Below are positions 63,415 to 64,000 of a DNA stretch of 64,000 nt, piece after piece. A model generated the notes under the pieces. The model did not search any database. It had not been told where the DNA came from and saw nothing but the letters and a program-made list of their open reading frames with translations. The position numbers were made by a program, and so were the translations under genes. Origin of the DNA: Strigops habroptila. Taxonomy: Eukaryota > Chordata > Aves > Psittaciformes > Psittacidae. The stretch spans positions 1,456,719 through 1,520,718 of the forward strand of contig NC_044288.2 in the NCBI RefSeq assembly GCF_004027225.2. Direction: 5' to 3'. The stretch's first letter is position 1. The number at the start of each line of letters is the position of its first letter.

Positions 63415-63990
63415 CACGCTGTGACACACCCGCCTCCACTCGGCGCTCTATGGTCACGGGGCTCCTCACGCCCCTGGTCCCCGGCCGGTCCCGTCGCCCC
63501 CCACTTCCAGACCACGCTCCTCACCGCGGCCTCGGCCCCGCGCACGCGCCCCGGTGCGGCCCGGACGTGACGTCGGCGGCGGCGCGGTCCCGCCCCGCTC
63601 AGGTCGCGGCTCGGGCTCCTTTGTGCGCGGCGCGGCGCGGCCGGGGCGATGCTGTCGGGGGGCAAGAAGGGCGCGGAGGCGGCGGCGGGCGGCGAGGGCG
63701 GGCCTGAGGCGCCGGTGCTTCCGCCCGCCGCCGCGGGGGCCCCGGGCTCCTCCGCCGAGAGCGGCGGCGCTGCGGAGCGCACGCCCCGCAAGAAGGAGCC
63801 GCCGCGGGCCTCCCCCCCGGGCGGTCTGTCCGAGCCGCCCGCCGCCGGTGCCGCCCCTGCGCCCGGCGCCGAAACCACGGGGATCGCCGAGACCCCCGAG
63901 GGCCGCAGGACCAGCCGCCGCAAGCGGGCCAAGGTAGGTGGGGGGGTGCGGCGGGAATTGGTGCGCCGTCTGCGGGTGGAGTTTCGGTGA
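63415..63990. promoter_or_regulatory. CpG island and promoter of KDM1A
   Basis: GC- and CpG-dense block starting just past the CR1 end. It contains a CRE-like TGACGTC (63568-63574), a GC box (CCCGCCCCGC, near 63589) and no TATA box. Confidence 0.75.
63649..63933 (+). CDS. KDM1A: KDM1A (LSD1) coding exon 1, partial gene
   Basis: FAD-dependent histone H3K4me1/2 demethylase acting in the nucleus with CoREST (family knowledge). The exon encodes 95 residues of the disordered N-terminus and ends at a good donor (AAG/GTAGGT). Diagnostic blocks are the start [22 protein letters not shown] and [19 protein letters not shown]; the last contains the basic nuclear localisation signal. The Ala-rich stretch after MLSG is shorter than in human. 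The SWIRM, amine oxidase and tower domains lie beyond the window. Confidence 0.95.
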
Positions 63991-64000
63991 TGTTTCTGTG

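Larger units (their letters stand above)
60555..63648. other. ZMPSTE24-KDM1A intergenic region
   Basis: 3.1 kb. It contains the ZMPSTE24 3' UTR (to about 61110) with a run of 13 C at 60770-60782, 1.6 kb of unique AT-rich sequence without a convincing gene, a forward CR1 (62800-63410) and the KDM1A CpG island. Confidence 0.75.

Overview
This is vertebrate nuclear DNA, most likely from a bird. Genes have many small exons with GT-AG introns, three promoters sit in CpG islands, and the interspersed repeats are almost all CR1 LINE fragments (3' ends of the type ATTCTATGATTCT) plus a few ERV/LTR remnants of avian type. There are no Alu- or L1-like repeats. I cannot name the species.

Four genes lie head to tail on the + strand. 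(1) Positions 1-5137: the 3' part of CNKSR1, 17 exons covering the end of the CRIC domain, the PDZ domain, the PH domain and the C-terminal coiled coil; its 5' end lies outside the window. (2) Positions 7783-39502: a complete RLF gene, 8 exons, 1912 aa, with a 4.7 kb last exon that encodes about 15 C2H2 zinc fingers. (3) Positions 44536-60554: a complete ZMPSTE24 gene, 10 exons, 465 aa, with an intact zinc metalloprotease site. (4) Positions 63649-63933: coding exon 1 of KDM1A (LSD1), which runs off the right edge. Every exon join listed for these genes keeps reading frame.

The genes do not form an operon. They are independent transcription units: a Ras-pathway scaffold, a zinc-finger nuclear regulator, the prelamin A/CAAX protease and a histone demethylase. 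RLF, ZMPSTE24 and KDM1A each start in a CpG island; the RLF island carries four TCACGTG E-boxes. In human the four genes all map to 1p but in two separate places (1p36 and 1p34), so the compact order seen here is a synteny point.

The most unusual signals are: a 226/227-bp nearly identical direct repeat flanking RLF exon 2; a three-copy exon-like repeat with a basic open frame (one stop inside) between CNKSR1 and RLF; a near-identical inverted CR1 pair bracketing ZMPSTE24, each copy ending about 225-240 bp before a start codon; an ERV pol remnant ending about 55 bp before a ZMPSTE24 splice acceptor; and two overlapping, mutually exclusive perfect hairpins in RLF intron 3. I found no evidence of a wholly new multi-gene system.
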